A DNA stretch of 64,000 nt, from positions 2,046,001-2,110,000 of the forward strand of contig NC_088318.1 in the NCBI RefSeq assembly GCF_910592395.1, read 5' to 3'. Positions 1 to 19,764 of the stretch are shown piece by piece. Source of the stretch: Lineus longissimus. Its lineage: Eukaryota > Nemertea > Pilidiophora > Heteronemertea > Lineidae. The notes below the pieces were generated by a model. The model made no database searches. It was given only the letters and a program-made list of their open reading frames with translations, and was not told the origin of the DNA. Both the position numbers and the translations under genes were made by a program. Each line of letters opens with the position of its first letter. The stretch's first letter is position 1.

Positions 1-153
1 CGATGGGAATGGCCAGTCCCTTGGATCGCGCTAAAGTCAAGAGAACAGGACAAACAATATGACCATGAAAACAATGTTGTCGCAACTTGCCCTTTAATTT
101 TACCAATTCAATAAATATGTAATCAATGAAAGTAAGGTTGATAGCTTCATGTT

Positions 154-159
154 TTTATT
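154..159 (-). terminator. Possible poly(A) signal of the NIT2-like gene
   Basis: On the minus strand this reads AATAAA. It lies about 790 bp beyond the stop codon of the NIT2-like gene, with no clearer signal seen in between. It is a plausible cleavage/polyadenylation signal, but a six-base AT-rich match occurs often by chance and no transcript end is visible. Confidence 0.3.
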
Positions 160-942
160 GTGTGTAAATAAATATCTATAACCTCAACATTTATACAAGG
201 TGAACACACGTGATACTATCAATAATATGTCACTGTTTCACCTTGTTAAAAAATCAAGCGAATTCTTCACGAAGAAGATGACATGAGCGTTTATATAACT
301 TTCATAAATGCAACCATGACACTTCAATTGGAAAACCCTACTACAGGTAAAATCATGCAAATATTTCTTAACAAACTCAATTTTTCCAAAATATATCCAG
401 TTTTGATCTCTAGTTCTGTAAGTACAATCTCCCTTTGATTATCATGATGTCATAGAAGGCAATGACCATAAGTGAGATCATGATAATCTAGGGCCTTGCC
501 GGGGAAATTTCACCTTTTCTATCAAAAAGATCATGTTATAACGACCCTGCTGACATAATGTTAATTTAGCACCTTGTCTTCTACAAGCGACGCTTTATCA
601 TGCAAATATTGAAATACTGTTGTTCAATGCAACAGAGTGACCTTGAGCCTGGACTTTGATCTTTTCAGAGCTGACAACAAAAGTGATTACCGGTATGTCT
701 TTCCTTAATACATGGCATAGGTATTTTGAGTGGCATAAAGTGATAGTCTTTAAAAGTACAAATTCAGGCTTTGAAAAGGTCCCTTTGTTGTATTTGAACT
801 TGGAGCATATTAGGTAGAAACTACACCATAATTCTGAAAAAATATGATTGTCCAGAATTGACTATCACAAAATGGTTGGCTTTCAGATGCCACTCTATGT
901 CCAATTCTACCACCAAACCTTGCACCAGCAGTCACAATAAGT

Positions 943-3900
943 CTACGTCCCCTTTACATTGTAGAGATCGGTCCGTTTTTGAAACGTGATTGGAACTTGT
1001 TGTCTCACTTGGGACATGTATGCCAAGTCTGCAAGAAGTCGAGACGAATCGGATTAAGATTTGCATGTATACAAGGAAATACAGAGAAGAGAAATAAAAC
1101 GTTGATGCAAGACTATTAGACAAGGTACTCAGGGGATCTAACAGTTGCACATTCACAGCTCATTTCTGTACGACATTGGCAAACAAAAAGATGAGCAGAC
1201 ACCAGTCTGAATCAGGTCAATCTAACACCGACATACTTCACACCAGTAACCACTGGCTGCCCTTTGGTTGAATAAAGTTGACCAAAAGAAAATTAATGCA
1301 AGCCAAAATTGCATAATGGGCATGGCTGGTACACTCTCATAATCTACCTTACACCTCAAGGACCACCTACCTATATCACTGTAAACTATCTTTTCATCAG
1401 CTTCTGCGGTCTCCAACACTGTCCCCCTGGAAGAAACAATATCATGAATTAACAACTCTTCTCTAAATCAACTCTTTGAAAATGTTAATGAAGCTGCCAT
1501 CGACCAGACCACACTATCACACAGATGCCCAGCCTGTACATACCATGGATCCACTAGCATACTGTGACCCCACGCTACATACGAAGCCTTCTCATCTCGG
1601 GCAGGTGCAATCATGCCGACATAGCACTGGTTATCGACCGCTCTAGCCTTGGCCAGCATCTCCCAGTGGGCAGGCCCTGTTGTCATATTGAAAGCACCGG
1701 GGTAGAGCAACAAGTTGCAGCCTGAAAAACAACAGAGAGGCGTCGTCAAATCTGTGATGCAAATTCACAGTCAGAATCATATAGGAGTTCCAATGGATAC
1801 CACTTCAATCATACAGAAGTTGGTACTAATGTTTGAGGAACTACTGTATATCAAAGTCAGCTCAGCCCATCTCAGCAGACACAGACATAAACGTGATGCA
1901 AAACAACTTTGGTGTCATTATTGGAATCAATACCAGCTTTCTTAACAAACAATACTATCGCTGCAATAGCTTACCATTCTTGGCATAAATCTGCGCCATT
2001 TCAGCAAATCTCACATCGTAGCAGACTCCAATTCCAAGGTTACAAAATGCTGTAATAGAGAAAGAGAATTGGTACAGGGTGGTGGAGAAATGAGGTCATT
2101 TAGAAAAAAGAAAATGCCATTTTACAAGCTTTACAAAAGTTGAACAGAAGGGAACACCCAACTGCTTCTTGTAAATGTAAACTTTGCAAGCAAATGCCAA
2201 AGCACATTCTACAGGACTGTTCCTTGATAAAAGAAGAACAGGTGTTTGACCGCGGGCAAAGCCACTGATTGCCTGAAGATGAAGGTGTGGAAAAACTCAT
2301 TCCACAGAAAACGAAATCAAACTTATCTTAGAGCCAAGGTTTACAATTGCATGCTAACAACTGGATGGAGGTGTTTTTGTTTACGTGATGTCACTTTCTA
2401 TCAGTAAGATTCACCACTTACGGGTCTCCACCATGGTCAACGAGTTCCCAGCTGTAAGGACCTCCGACTCTTGGAATCTGATCTTTCCAGGTATATCTAT
2501 GTCAAAGAGATGCACCTGAAGATACACGTTTATGGAGTGAGGAAGTGAGAAACATATAGGAAGTACATGTGTATAGGGAACCAAAAATGAGAATCATGAC
2601 GATAAACTTGAAATCATTGTTGGCCAGAAACCTGCATTCTGTTTGGGCTCGTCCACCAAAGACACAATTATTTAATTGACAGGGTGCGTGCAAGAACCTA
2701 GTAAGTGCCACATTCAGCAAGTCCATTGGTTTTTAATGTGAAGGAGTACATGCTTTGAAAGAGAAAATCTTACTTTTCTATGTTTGGCAATCAGGTCTCC
2801 AGCTGGGTTGTACACAGTACAGGTGTTGTAAAGTTTATCACCATCTTTCTCTGGTATTGAACCTAAAAGTTGAAATACAAATGAGAGATCATCTCACTTT
2901 CATGATAAGGAAAGTACAGAGTTGTACTCTGGCTGAATATGAGTCAATCCAAGACCGCTATTGAAATTTCCTTGAACATTTTAGTCAGTTTTGGATGATC
3001 TCACAGTGAGATCAATTCAAATAACCATAGGTACAAGAAAATTGAGGATTAACAAAATATCACCAACAGTGACTGACCTCCAACAAGATACACTCCATTC
3101 TCCTTGGCAGCTTTTGAGAGTGCTTCCGTAGATAGGCCAGGAATGGTTTCTGCATATTCAGGGAAGTAGGACGTCCCATATGGAGAGTTGAAGCATTCCT
3201 GAAAGAACATGAGAACACATTCTTTGAGTACAGAACACCGAAAATTGATACCAGTATCTATGATTATGACATGTACAAATGAACATAGGAAGAGTTTAGA
3301 TGCATAAGCCACTAAACCACTCAGCCTCAGGGCCGATTCAGGTAATTCCGACTTTTCTGCTTTGACGCTGCATAGTTTTTGCAGTACGATTGGTTATTTT
3401 GACATGATTCGCAATGGGAGATTGCTGGTTTTATGGCAAAAATAGATAAAGGTACTGGTATCTCATTTTTTCCCAAAATGGCTTTTAGCAGTTCTGGCTT
3501 CTGAACTCGTCAATCATTCATCATCATAAACCAACTGTTTAAAAAAAAGAAATGGGATTCATATTTTTTCACACAGAAATATTAAACTTACCGGCAATGC
3601 TACAAGTTTAGCACCATTCCTTGCTGCTTCACTAATTAGTTTGGCAGCTTTCTTCAAGTTGTCAGCTTTTTTAGCAGTCACAAACAGCTGGACAAGAGCG
3701 ATCTTGAATTCTGAAAAAGAATACTTGTAACTTAATCAGTAAATCACAATCATGAACCAAGTCAATTTCAGGTCCAGGTGCAAGGATATCTATTTGAATA
3801 CCTATTTGAATTCATGTTATGCAATGCCAGTGAAGGTAAAAACAAGCATGCAAGAGCCTAAGAGGAAGTCATCAACCAATGGCAAATATAGGCTATGCTT

Positions 3901-4131
3901 AGGCCTAATAATAGGCCTATCTCTTTTCCCTCATTTTTGATACTCCTACAATACATACATCGTTTACAATAGTGTGAAATCTCTAGTTGATCGCATTCAA
4001 CTATAAATCCATTGATTGAACAGTGGTGCTTGGTTAGTCAACCGATGACCTTTTTTTTGGGGTGTGATCGGGGATTGTAAACTCGTTCCCAAAATTGAAG
4101 AAGAGATACTTTTCTTACTCAAGGCTGCCAT
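943..4131 (-). CDS. NIT2: Omega-amidase NIT2 (nitrilase-family carbon-nitrogen hydrolase), nine coding exons
   Basis: Family role: hydrolyses alpha-ketoglutaramate and alpha-ketosuccinamate to the 2-oxoacids, completing the glutamine and asparagine transaminase routes; cytosolic/mitochondrial. Coding exons on the minus strand, 5' to 3': 4131-4119, 3710-3592, 3198-3078, 2862-2774, 2515-2422, 2049-1975, 1721-1544, 1426-1371, 1028-943. All introns have GT-AG ends and phases join exactly to 831 nt, giving 276 aa, the same length as human NIT2. The nitrilase triad is present: Glu45 (in [10 protein letters not shown]), Lys114 (in KHRKVHLFDID) and Cys155 (in [10 protein letters not shown]), equivalent to human Glu43, Lys112 and Cys153. 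Other conserved blocks are NTTGPAHWE-like [24 protein letters not shown] and the C-terminal QKRTDLYNV. The first coding exon holds only 13 nt (MAAL plus one base). The start is chosen because this ATG splices in frame to KFKIALVQL, matching the family N-terminus. Nothing suggests a pseudogene. A closely related amidase (NIT1-type) is less likely because the sequence follows NIT2 throughout. Confidence 0.96.
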
Positions 4132-6040
4132 AATCAGATAAATGATTATTTCAGCATGTAGGCCACAGTATTCGGCGATTTGGCATGTACACCTGAAGGT
4201 ATCCAGTCGTTTCGCTCCTTGACCTTTTCGCCCCCAGTCGTATGGGCGGTTATTACCGCAAATAAAGACAAACCAAAGCAAAGACACTTGTGTAGCATAT
4301 CAAGGACACGTAGATTGATACTCCTATGTGTGCCACATCAAAGACATCTGGACCATACACCACGTCAAAGATAACGATGCGAAGTCAACAGGCGGCGCCA
4401 CTGTAGATTGCTGGCGGCCGTTTGTAAAGACAAATCGAAGTTGTTTCGCACTCGCAACTTCGAAGCGATTCTTGAAGAGATGACGGCGTTCTTAGGCTGG
4501 ATACTCCAAGTGCGGCATCGGGGATCATTGCATGTGTCACTTGGACCGACTAATGGTCTGTTTGTAGTACACACTCTCCGAAGACAGTCACAACTCTTTT
4601 ATTTTTTTGGTTTAATCGTTCCAGCCCAATTTCTCTAGCAGACGATGGAAGCATTCAAGGGATCAGCAAGCTATTGGAAGGGCCGAAGCGCGCGGTGATT
4701 TAAAGGGCATCATTCTTTCTTGCAACAGGGATAATGGGACAACCCCGTTTTGTAAAAGACAGGACTAAATTTATGCCAGCTCACTGTGGTCTGGATGAGA
4801 TGGAAATTTGCAGGGCTCCGTATAAAATATCATCTGAGGGCTTTTCCCGAGAGTTTGACGACACACAGTAGTTAGCGTTCTTGTCGAACCCACCGACCGT
4901 CGTTTTCTCGTCAAGCTCTCGCATTCACTAGAACTCCAAAAGCTCGTCAAGTTCCCATTAACATTGGCGACTGAGACAGAAACACGTCCAAGACGACTGA
5001 TTACTTTTTTTAAAAGATGCCAATAATAAAAAGAGCTAAGGCTGTTGATGTCTCGTTCGTTCGGAATCAAAAAGGTAAATGTAAATTGTAATTTTGTAAA
5101 TACGCATCCATCGGGTGATCATGCCCCAGGGTCCCACCCGAGGACTCTCTGTTTATATAAGTGTTTCATATAGGACACCTTTAACTGTGTACCAGGGCAC
5201 ATCTTTATACAACACTGTCCCCTGCACCAGGATTTACCACAGAAATTCTGGCGACAGACATCTATGTCAAGGAAAAACGGTGAGAAAGGCAGTTTAGCGG
5301 GTTATAGGCAGGTTAAGGAGAAGAAATGTAAGCCTTTAAACAAGTCATAATATTCCAATGTCAAGAGGTCAAACAAAACTCCACATATTTTATATATGAA
5401 CTATGTAGCTAATGCTACTGACGATGCTACCTCGTGGCTTAAGAATAAAGCTTTGTTTTCAATTGTTTTCTAAATTATGGCACGCGCCACGGTCTTCAAA
5501 GCTTATTGGCGCACGACGAGATGACTGTAAGATTGTTTATTCTTATGATGTAATATTTCCGTGGACTTTTGATTGGCCATGAATTCAACTGCGCCATTTC
5601 CCCCGCCATTTTCAACAAGCCAGTTGCGCTCCCGTCTCTTTTCTTTTCGACTTTTTGAAGCTCAAAATAAGGTAGGGAGCAATTTTTTCAAATATTTCAG
5701 TTATTTTACTCAGCCTGTAAGCTTACAAAGTGTATTTGCCCGTGTCCCATTTATGTCATCCCTTTGTAAATAAATGTGATGTTCTCGTCCCCGACCAGAA
5801 CGGATCGCAGAACGAAAAGTATTTTTGGCCATCCGTATATGTTCACGATGTCACATTTTCTACCAGCTCCGTATATACCAGTGTATCTGTCTTTGTACCG
5901 ATTGCCAATAGGTCCCGTCATTTTGTTCACCAATTCGTGAAGCCCCTCAATCAGGCAATGGCTCTATCTTACAACGAACCCTTATACATTTTACATTCAA
6001 ACTACTGGGTATTCTAACGACGATCTTTTTCACCTCAGAG
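4132..6040. other. Spacer upstream of the NIT2-like gene, no gene recognised
   Basis: This stretch should hold the 5' UTR and promoter of the NIT2-like gene. Short open frames on both strands (for example plus 4408-4638 and minus 4771-5070) have no recognisable domain, and no splice-consistent exon could be built. A GC-richer patch around 4380-4560 could be promoter-associated. No repeat was identified. Confidence 0.4.
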
Positions 6041-6045
6041 CCTCA

Positions 6046-6110
6046 ATCCTAACCCTAACGCTTACCCTGGCCCTAACCCTTACCCCTGCACTAACCCTAA
6101 CCCAAACCCT
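6046..6110. repeat. Degenerate interstitial telomere-like repeat
   Basis: Several CCCTAA units (the plus-strand form of the animal telomere repeat TTAGGG) occur in a row, mixed with variants such as CCCTTA and CCCAAA. The tract is about 65 bp, too short and degenerate to be a functional telomere. It lies just upstream of a poly-C tract and the satellite array. Confidence 0.6.
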
Positions 6111-6280
6111 TCCCTTACACTAGTCTTATCTCCCCAATCCTCAGTTTAATCTCTGAAATCGCATAAATCCTAAGTTACGACTCGTCGTAAGAATAGCCAC
6201 ATTGCCCCTCAATACCAGAGTCAGTCGTGTGCTTTTCCCTTGAACATTTTGCCGAGTGTTGAACTGAAGTTCGAGATGCG

Positions 6281-6294
6281 CCCCCCCCCCCCCG
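6281..6294. repeat. Poly-C homopolymer
   Basis: An uninterrupted run of about 14 C lies between the telomere-like tract and the satellite. Such runs are unstable and prone to sequencing length errors; as poly-G on the other strand it could form a quadruplex. Confidence 0.7.
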
Positions 6295-6424
6295 GGATTA
6301 TCCCCTCGTAATGCCATGACCAGAACCTGCATGTCCTCTGTGCTGTCGTGGCATCACCCATTTACATGTACATGTAGTCCATTTAATTTTGTCACCATTT
6401 ATATTAGTCAGTACCAGACGATGG

Positions 6425-7060
6425 TCCATCTGACTGAAGGTTTAGAGTGGTATAGCTGGTAATCGCACTGATTGTATAAGGCGTGGTATCTTCACTTTCA
6501 GTGATGTGTGGGAACTTTCACTTATTGTAAAGCAGTGAGATCTTCACTTGAGGTAGATTATGGCATAATGCAATCTTACAGGATAGCTCTTACTGAGGTT
6601 ATTGCGTGAGACCTTTCCTTTAAGTGGTTTGTTGTGACTTGGAATGAAGTTCTCACTGAAACAAAAGCAGTGGGATCTTCACTTCAGGTAGATTGTGCTA
6701 TCTTAAAGGGTAGTTCTTACTAAAATTATTGCGTGAGACCTTCCCTTTGAGTGGAATGTGGGAACTTGGCGTGTAACTCGCACTGAAGTTAAAGCAGTGG
6801 GGTCTTCACTTCAGGTAGATTATGCCATCTTAAAGGCTAGCCCTTACTGAGGTTATTACGTGAGACCTTTCCTTTAAGTGGAGTGTGGGAACTTGGCGTG
6901 TAACTCGCACTGAAGTTAAAACAGTGGGGTCTTCACTTCAGGTAGATTATGCCATCTTAAAGGTTAGCCCTTACTGAGGTTGTTACGTGAGACCTTTCCT
7001 TTAAGTGGAGTGTTGTGACTTGGAATGAAGTTCTGACTGAAACAAAAGCAGTGGGATATT
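6425..7060. repeat. 127-bp tandem satellite, block 1 (about 5 copies)
   Basis: The anchor GCAGTGRGATCTTCACTT-like string recurs at about 6532, 6667, 6794, 6921 and 7048, spaced 127 bp apart (one interval is 135). Units differ by point changes, so the array is not very recent. Each unit is itself a diverged dimer: a related anchor beginning GCGTGAGACCTTCCCTTT lies about 64 bp after the first, and both halves end with CACTGAAG- or ACTGAAG-like strings. The left edge is fuzzy and begins with degenerate units at about 6425. Confidence 0.85.
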
Positions 7061-7695
7061 CACTTTAAGTGGTTAAGGTTGCCTCGGCAGCTGAATATTG
7101 TTTACTGATCTGAACATGAATGTTATTACTGATAATGAATGGCCTGCCACTATCACCGACTGTTGTGTCACACCGACTATAGCAGCAGAAGTAAGGAATA
7201 TGCTGTTATGGAGGTCAGGTAGTGGTTCCTTGGCATTTGCTTGCAGTTTCTATGGCAGAGACCCCACCGCGATCCAAGGACCTTGCTTTATCCATTGATA
7301 CGTCCGCACGGGTGACCGGGGGAAGAGCGTGAAGGGCAAGCCGCTCCCGCGTGGGCTTTTGCCCCGATGAGGGGGATCATAGAAGGTGTGTGCACTTGTT
7401 AGCCAATAAACCATTTCGCCCCCTCTAAGGCATAAAATGGTTACAACTCTGTTGACTGCGAAGTGAAAGCAGTTTGGAGACTCGACATAAACCATTTCGC
7501 CCCCTCTAAGGCATAAAATGGTTACAACTCTGTTGACTGCGAAGTGAAAGCAGTTTGGAGACGAGATGATAATGTCTCGTGTGTAGCACAGAAAATGATT
7601 CACTGTGAAATACTAAAATGCAGGCTGAACACATGATTGTCCGGTGTCATGACTCCTCGATTATCAGGCATAATCATGCGGTAATCATGATATTT
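7061..7695. other. Non-satellite segment interrupting the array, with an 81-bp direct duplication
   Basis: Between the satellite blocks lies about 630 bp of unrelated sequence. A 76-bp stretch occurs twice with no differences noticed (7406-7481 and 7487-7562; period 81), starting with ATAAACCATTTCGCC and ending with CAGTTTGGAGAC. A GC-rich part (about 7300-7375) precedes it. The open frame on the minus strand here only reflects the duplicated unit. The segment may be an insertion into the satellite or an original spacer. Confidence 0.7.
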
Positions 7696-8460
7696 GGATA
7701 GTCACTTGGAGCGTAGGTGTCACTGAAGTTAAAGCAGTGGGATCTTCACTTCTGGTAGATAATGCCATCTTAAAGGATAGCTCTCACTGAAGATATTGCG
7801 TGAGACCTTCCCTTTGAGTGGTGTGTTGGAACTTGGAGTGAAAGTCACACTGAAGTTAAAAGCAGTGGGATCTTCACTTCTGGTAGATAATGCCATCTTA
7901 AAGGATAGCTCTCACTGAAGATATTGCGTGAGACCTTCCCTTTGAGTGGTGTGTTGGAACTTGGAGTGAAAGTCACACTGAAGTTAAAGCAGTGGGATCT
8001 TCACTTCTGGTAGATTATGCCATCTTAAAGGATAGCTCTCACTGAAGATATTGCGTGAGACCTTCCCTTTAACTGGTGTGTTTTGACTTGGAGTGACAGT
8101 CCCACTGAAAGAAAAGCAGTGGGATCTTCACTTCTGGTAGATTATGCCATCTTAAAGGATAGCTCTTACTGAAGATATTGCGTGAGACCTTCCCTTTAAC
8201 TGGTGTGTTTTGACTTGGAGTGACAGTCCCACTGAAAGAAAAGCAGTGGGATCTTCACTTCAGGTAGATTGTGCCATCCCAAAGGGTAGTTCTTACTAAA
8301 GTTGTTGCGTGAGACCTTCCCTTTGAGTGGAGCGTGGGAACTTGGACTTGGAGTGCAAAACTTGGTGAAATTATAGCCCCGCAATGAGACCCTCTCTTTC
8401 AATGGATTGTGTTTAGCTCAAAGGGTAGGTCTCACTGAATTGAAAGCAGTGGGATCTTCA
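7696..8460. repeat. 127-bp tandem satellite, block 2 (about 6 copies)
   Basis: Same family as the block at 6.4-7.06 kb. Anchors occur at about 7734, 7862, 7989, 8116, 8243 and 8446. Four of the five intervals are 127 or 128 bp; the last is about 203 bp and includes degenerate sequence. Copies at 7734-8116 are more alike than those in block 1, suggesting later homogenisation. The array ends about 130 bp before a possible LARS2 leader exon. Confidence 0.87.
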
Positions 8461-8588
8461 CTGGCTCTCCTTTTGTCCTTATTGGACATGTATATGATTT
8501 AATTTTGATTGGAGCTAAACTCTTTTTCCTCTCTGTTGAATATATCAATCCTTTCTCAACTCATCGATTGATCGTTTATTTTCTTGTA

Positions 8589-8673
8589 GGGAGGGAGAAA
8601 GCTGAAGTTCGCTGCACACTTATCCGGAGTGTTTGGCGCCGCAGGATCGTGCAATAAACGTAAACAACAACAC
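8589..8673 (+). other. Possible untranslated leader exon of LARS2
   Basis: A strong donor (GTAAGTA at 8674-8680) follows a purine-rich then GC-richer stretch, and a TTGTAG acceptor-like string precedes it. The next plausible acceptor is 9358-9359, four bases upstream of the LARS2 start codon context. This would make a spliced 5' UTR. No start codon in this exon gives a joined reading frame to LARS2. Evidence is splice signals only. Confidence 0.3.
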
Positions 8674-9096
8674 GTAAGTATAATCGTCGACGTACCACAA
8701 CTTACAGTACATGCCGAGTGACTGCTAATAATAAACGGAATTTCATGGTGACGTCATTTGCACTTGACGTCTAAAATCACCCACAAAATTGGTGTACGCT
8801 GGAACTTTAGGGAAATGGCGTAAATATTAGAAAATTGCTGTGAATTACTTTGCTTTTTCCATCTCAATACTCACAATCAAGTAAAGACACAGGTACATTC
8901 GACTAAATCACTAATTGATCCAACTAATTGAGAATTTTCATTTACATCTTCGCGTTTGATACGCCTAGAAACGGCTAAGAATCATGTATTTTTTGCCGAT
9001 CAGTATCGATCTTTCAGGACGTCCCAAAAAAGTTGCCATTGCCTGTCCTAGTAGACTCCTTGTTATACTGGTACAATATTTTCATTGAGTTCGGGA

Positions 9097-9287
9097 GATG
9101 TTCAGAAATCTTGAAAATGGCACTAATTTTCATGATTGCTCTTTGATTTTCATCAAACCTAATCTCCAATTGACAGTTACAGCATGTCCCTGCTTTTTAA
9201 TCCATTCAAAAGTTCATTCCTACCACAATCCAAGAGCAATTGTGTTGTGAAAATGAGAGCAATTTATTGTCAAGATTTCTGAACATC
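9097..9287. repeat. Short foldback element (18-bp perfect arms)
   Basis: The string GATGTTCAGAAATCTTGA (9097-9114) occurs as its exact reverse complement at 9270-9287. Partial complementarity continues inward (ATTGCTCT-like strings on both sides). The roughly 190-bp arrangement resembles a non-autonomous DNA transposon or foldback. It lies just upstream of the first LARS2 coding exon; no target-site duplication was resolved. Confidence 0.55.
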
Positions 9288-9364
9288 TTGAACCAAACTG
9301 AACCAAACGACAGTGATCATTATAAAAACGCTTATGAAAAACATTCACTCATTTTTCAGGTACC

Positions 9365-18379
<9,015 letters not shown>

Positions 18380-18698
18380 TAGTGGGTAAACTGAATGAAG
18401 AGGACTCTTGGTGCTTCACTCAATACATGTTGTGCTGTTCAGATTTGCCATGTAGGCCTGACTGGTCTGGCATCTCCCTCGCAGTCCGTTGGATTGTGGT
18501 TTCAGACTTGATCTGATGTTTGTTGCCCCAGGTCAGGGGGCAAGTAATGTGCTGCCTGTCTTGCGTGCTGGCTCTAGAAATATTTTGAGGGCCAGGAGGG
18601 ACCGTGATGTCATAACTCTCAGTTGTAGGACATACATGTACTTGCCAAGGGACTGGATTGTGATTATCCATTCCTGTCGGTATTTTTACTTGATTGTA

Positions 18699-18704
18699 AA
18701 TAAA
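18699..18704 (+). terminator. Likely LARS2 poly(A) signal
   Basis: AATAAA lies about 320 bp after the LARS2 stop codon and is followed within about 20 bp by an A-rich run. It is the first canonical signal seen downstream and fits a short 3' UTR. Confidence 0.6.
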
Positions 18705-18927
18705 CATGACACATCTAAAAAAAATTGCTGTCTGATTTAAGTCTTTTCCGTCCACTAACAATGCCCTGATGACTGTCCCTATAATGATTGCCTTTGACGT
18801 TTGTAAATACCGATAGTTCGGGTCAACCACAGCCCCAAGGCCAAGATTGTGACTCGGGTGTGGGAAGAGAATCCTCTAGTCTTGTCTTGTAGACATCTTT
18901 GAAACATGTAATTGATTTGATGGAGTT

Positions 18928-19121
18928 AATTGTGACCAGTTGCAGCAAAACCAGGTGCATGTCGCACAGAAGATGAGCCGTAATGACACCAGGAGATATT
19001 GGAAGAAATTGACGTGCTCATATTTCACAAAAGGCAGACGAGAGAAATGTACAAACAGTCCGTCTCAACCTGCCAAGCTCAGAGCGACCTGCGCCTGGTT
19101 TTGCTGTGATGGGTCACAATT
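18928..19121. mobile_element. Foldback/MITE between LARS2 and CHEK1
   Basis: An arm starting AATTGTGACC at 18928 and containing GCAGCAAAACCAGGTGCATG is matched by its imperfect reverse complement ending GGTCACAATT at 19121. Arms are about 40 bp with a handful of mismatches, giving a roughly 194-bp element. The AAAACCAG...GCATGTCGCACA core also occurs twice in a LARS2 intron at 16.2-16.3 kb. Confidence 0.65.
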
Positions 19122-19764
19122 GTGCTCGCAAAAAATGTCTTCGGCATCGAGAGGAGTCTCCGGCCAGAGCGGTATGGATTTGGTGAAGTTTACTTCAATC
19201 ATGTCAATGTTGACAAATGGCGGAAAATCTGAAAAAAGTAAATTTCGCTCCCGTTTCTCCCTCCTGCAGAGCCTTATTACGGATTGGATATCTGAGAAAA
19301 AGTGATTTTTCACAATCTAGTATAGTAGAGTTTAATTATAAGTAACAAAAAATAAGAAAAAAGTCAGCAACTTGATTTAAATGAGTCCGACAAATCAGGT
19401 GGGTACTGATTATGTTATGACAATATGAGGTCATAGTAATACTGGTGGTATCAATAACGTCATAGGCCTATGCCTACATTCTCAAACAGTCTCGGCTAGC
19501 CTACCTCCTTTAAAAAGGGGCAGCTCTCAAACAAATGGCTCTATGCAACAGACTGATGATGGCAATTAGGAGGCACATGCTGATATTTGAATTTAAAAAG
19601 TATCTCCTCTTCAGTTTCTTCTATCTATTTAAATAATCTCTTTCAGAATAAGCACGCCTAGGCTATCCACCCAGTGGCCAGTGACCCAGCCACGGAGACT
19701 TTCAAAAAGAATATAGAAGCTTGTCAGTGACATCAGAATTCAGATTACTTTACAGTGGGCCAAC

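Noticed and set aside
3305-3345. tRNA-like string GGCTGAGTGGTTTAGTGGC on the minus strand
   Set aside because: An A-box-like head only; no B box or cloverleaf pairing was found, so neither a tRNA gene nor a clear SINE can be claimed.
7250-7603. 117-codon minus-strand open frame
   Set aside because: It reads through the 81-bp duplicated unit, so the repeated peptide is a by-product of the duplication.
6425-8460. CRISPR-like array
   Set aside because: Repeats are 127 bp, contiguous and diverged without unique spacers, in an intron-bearing animal genome. This is a satellite.
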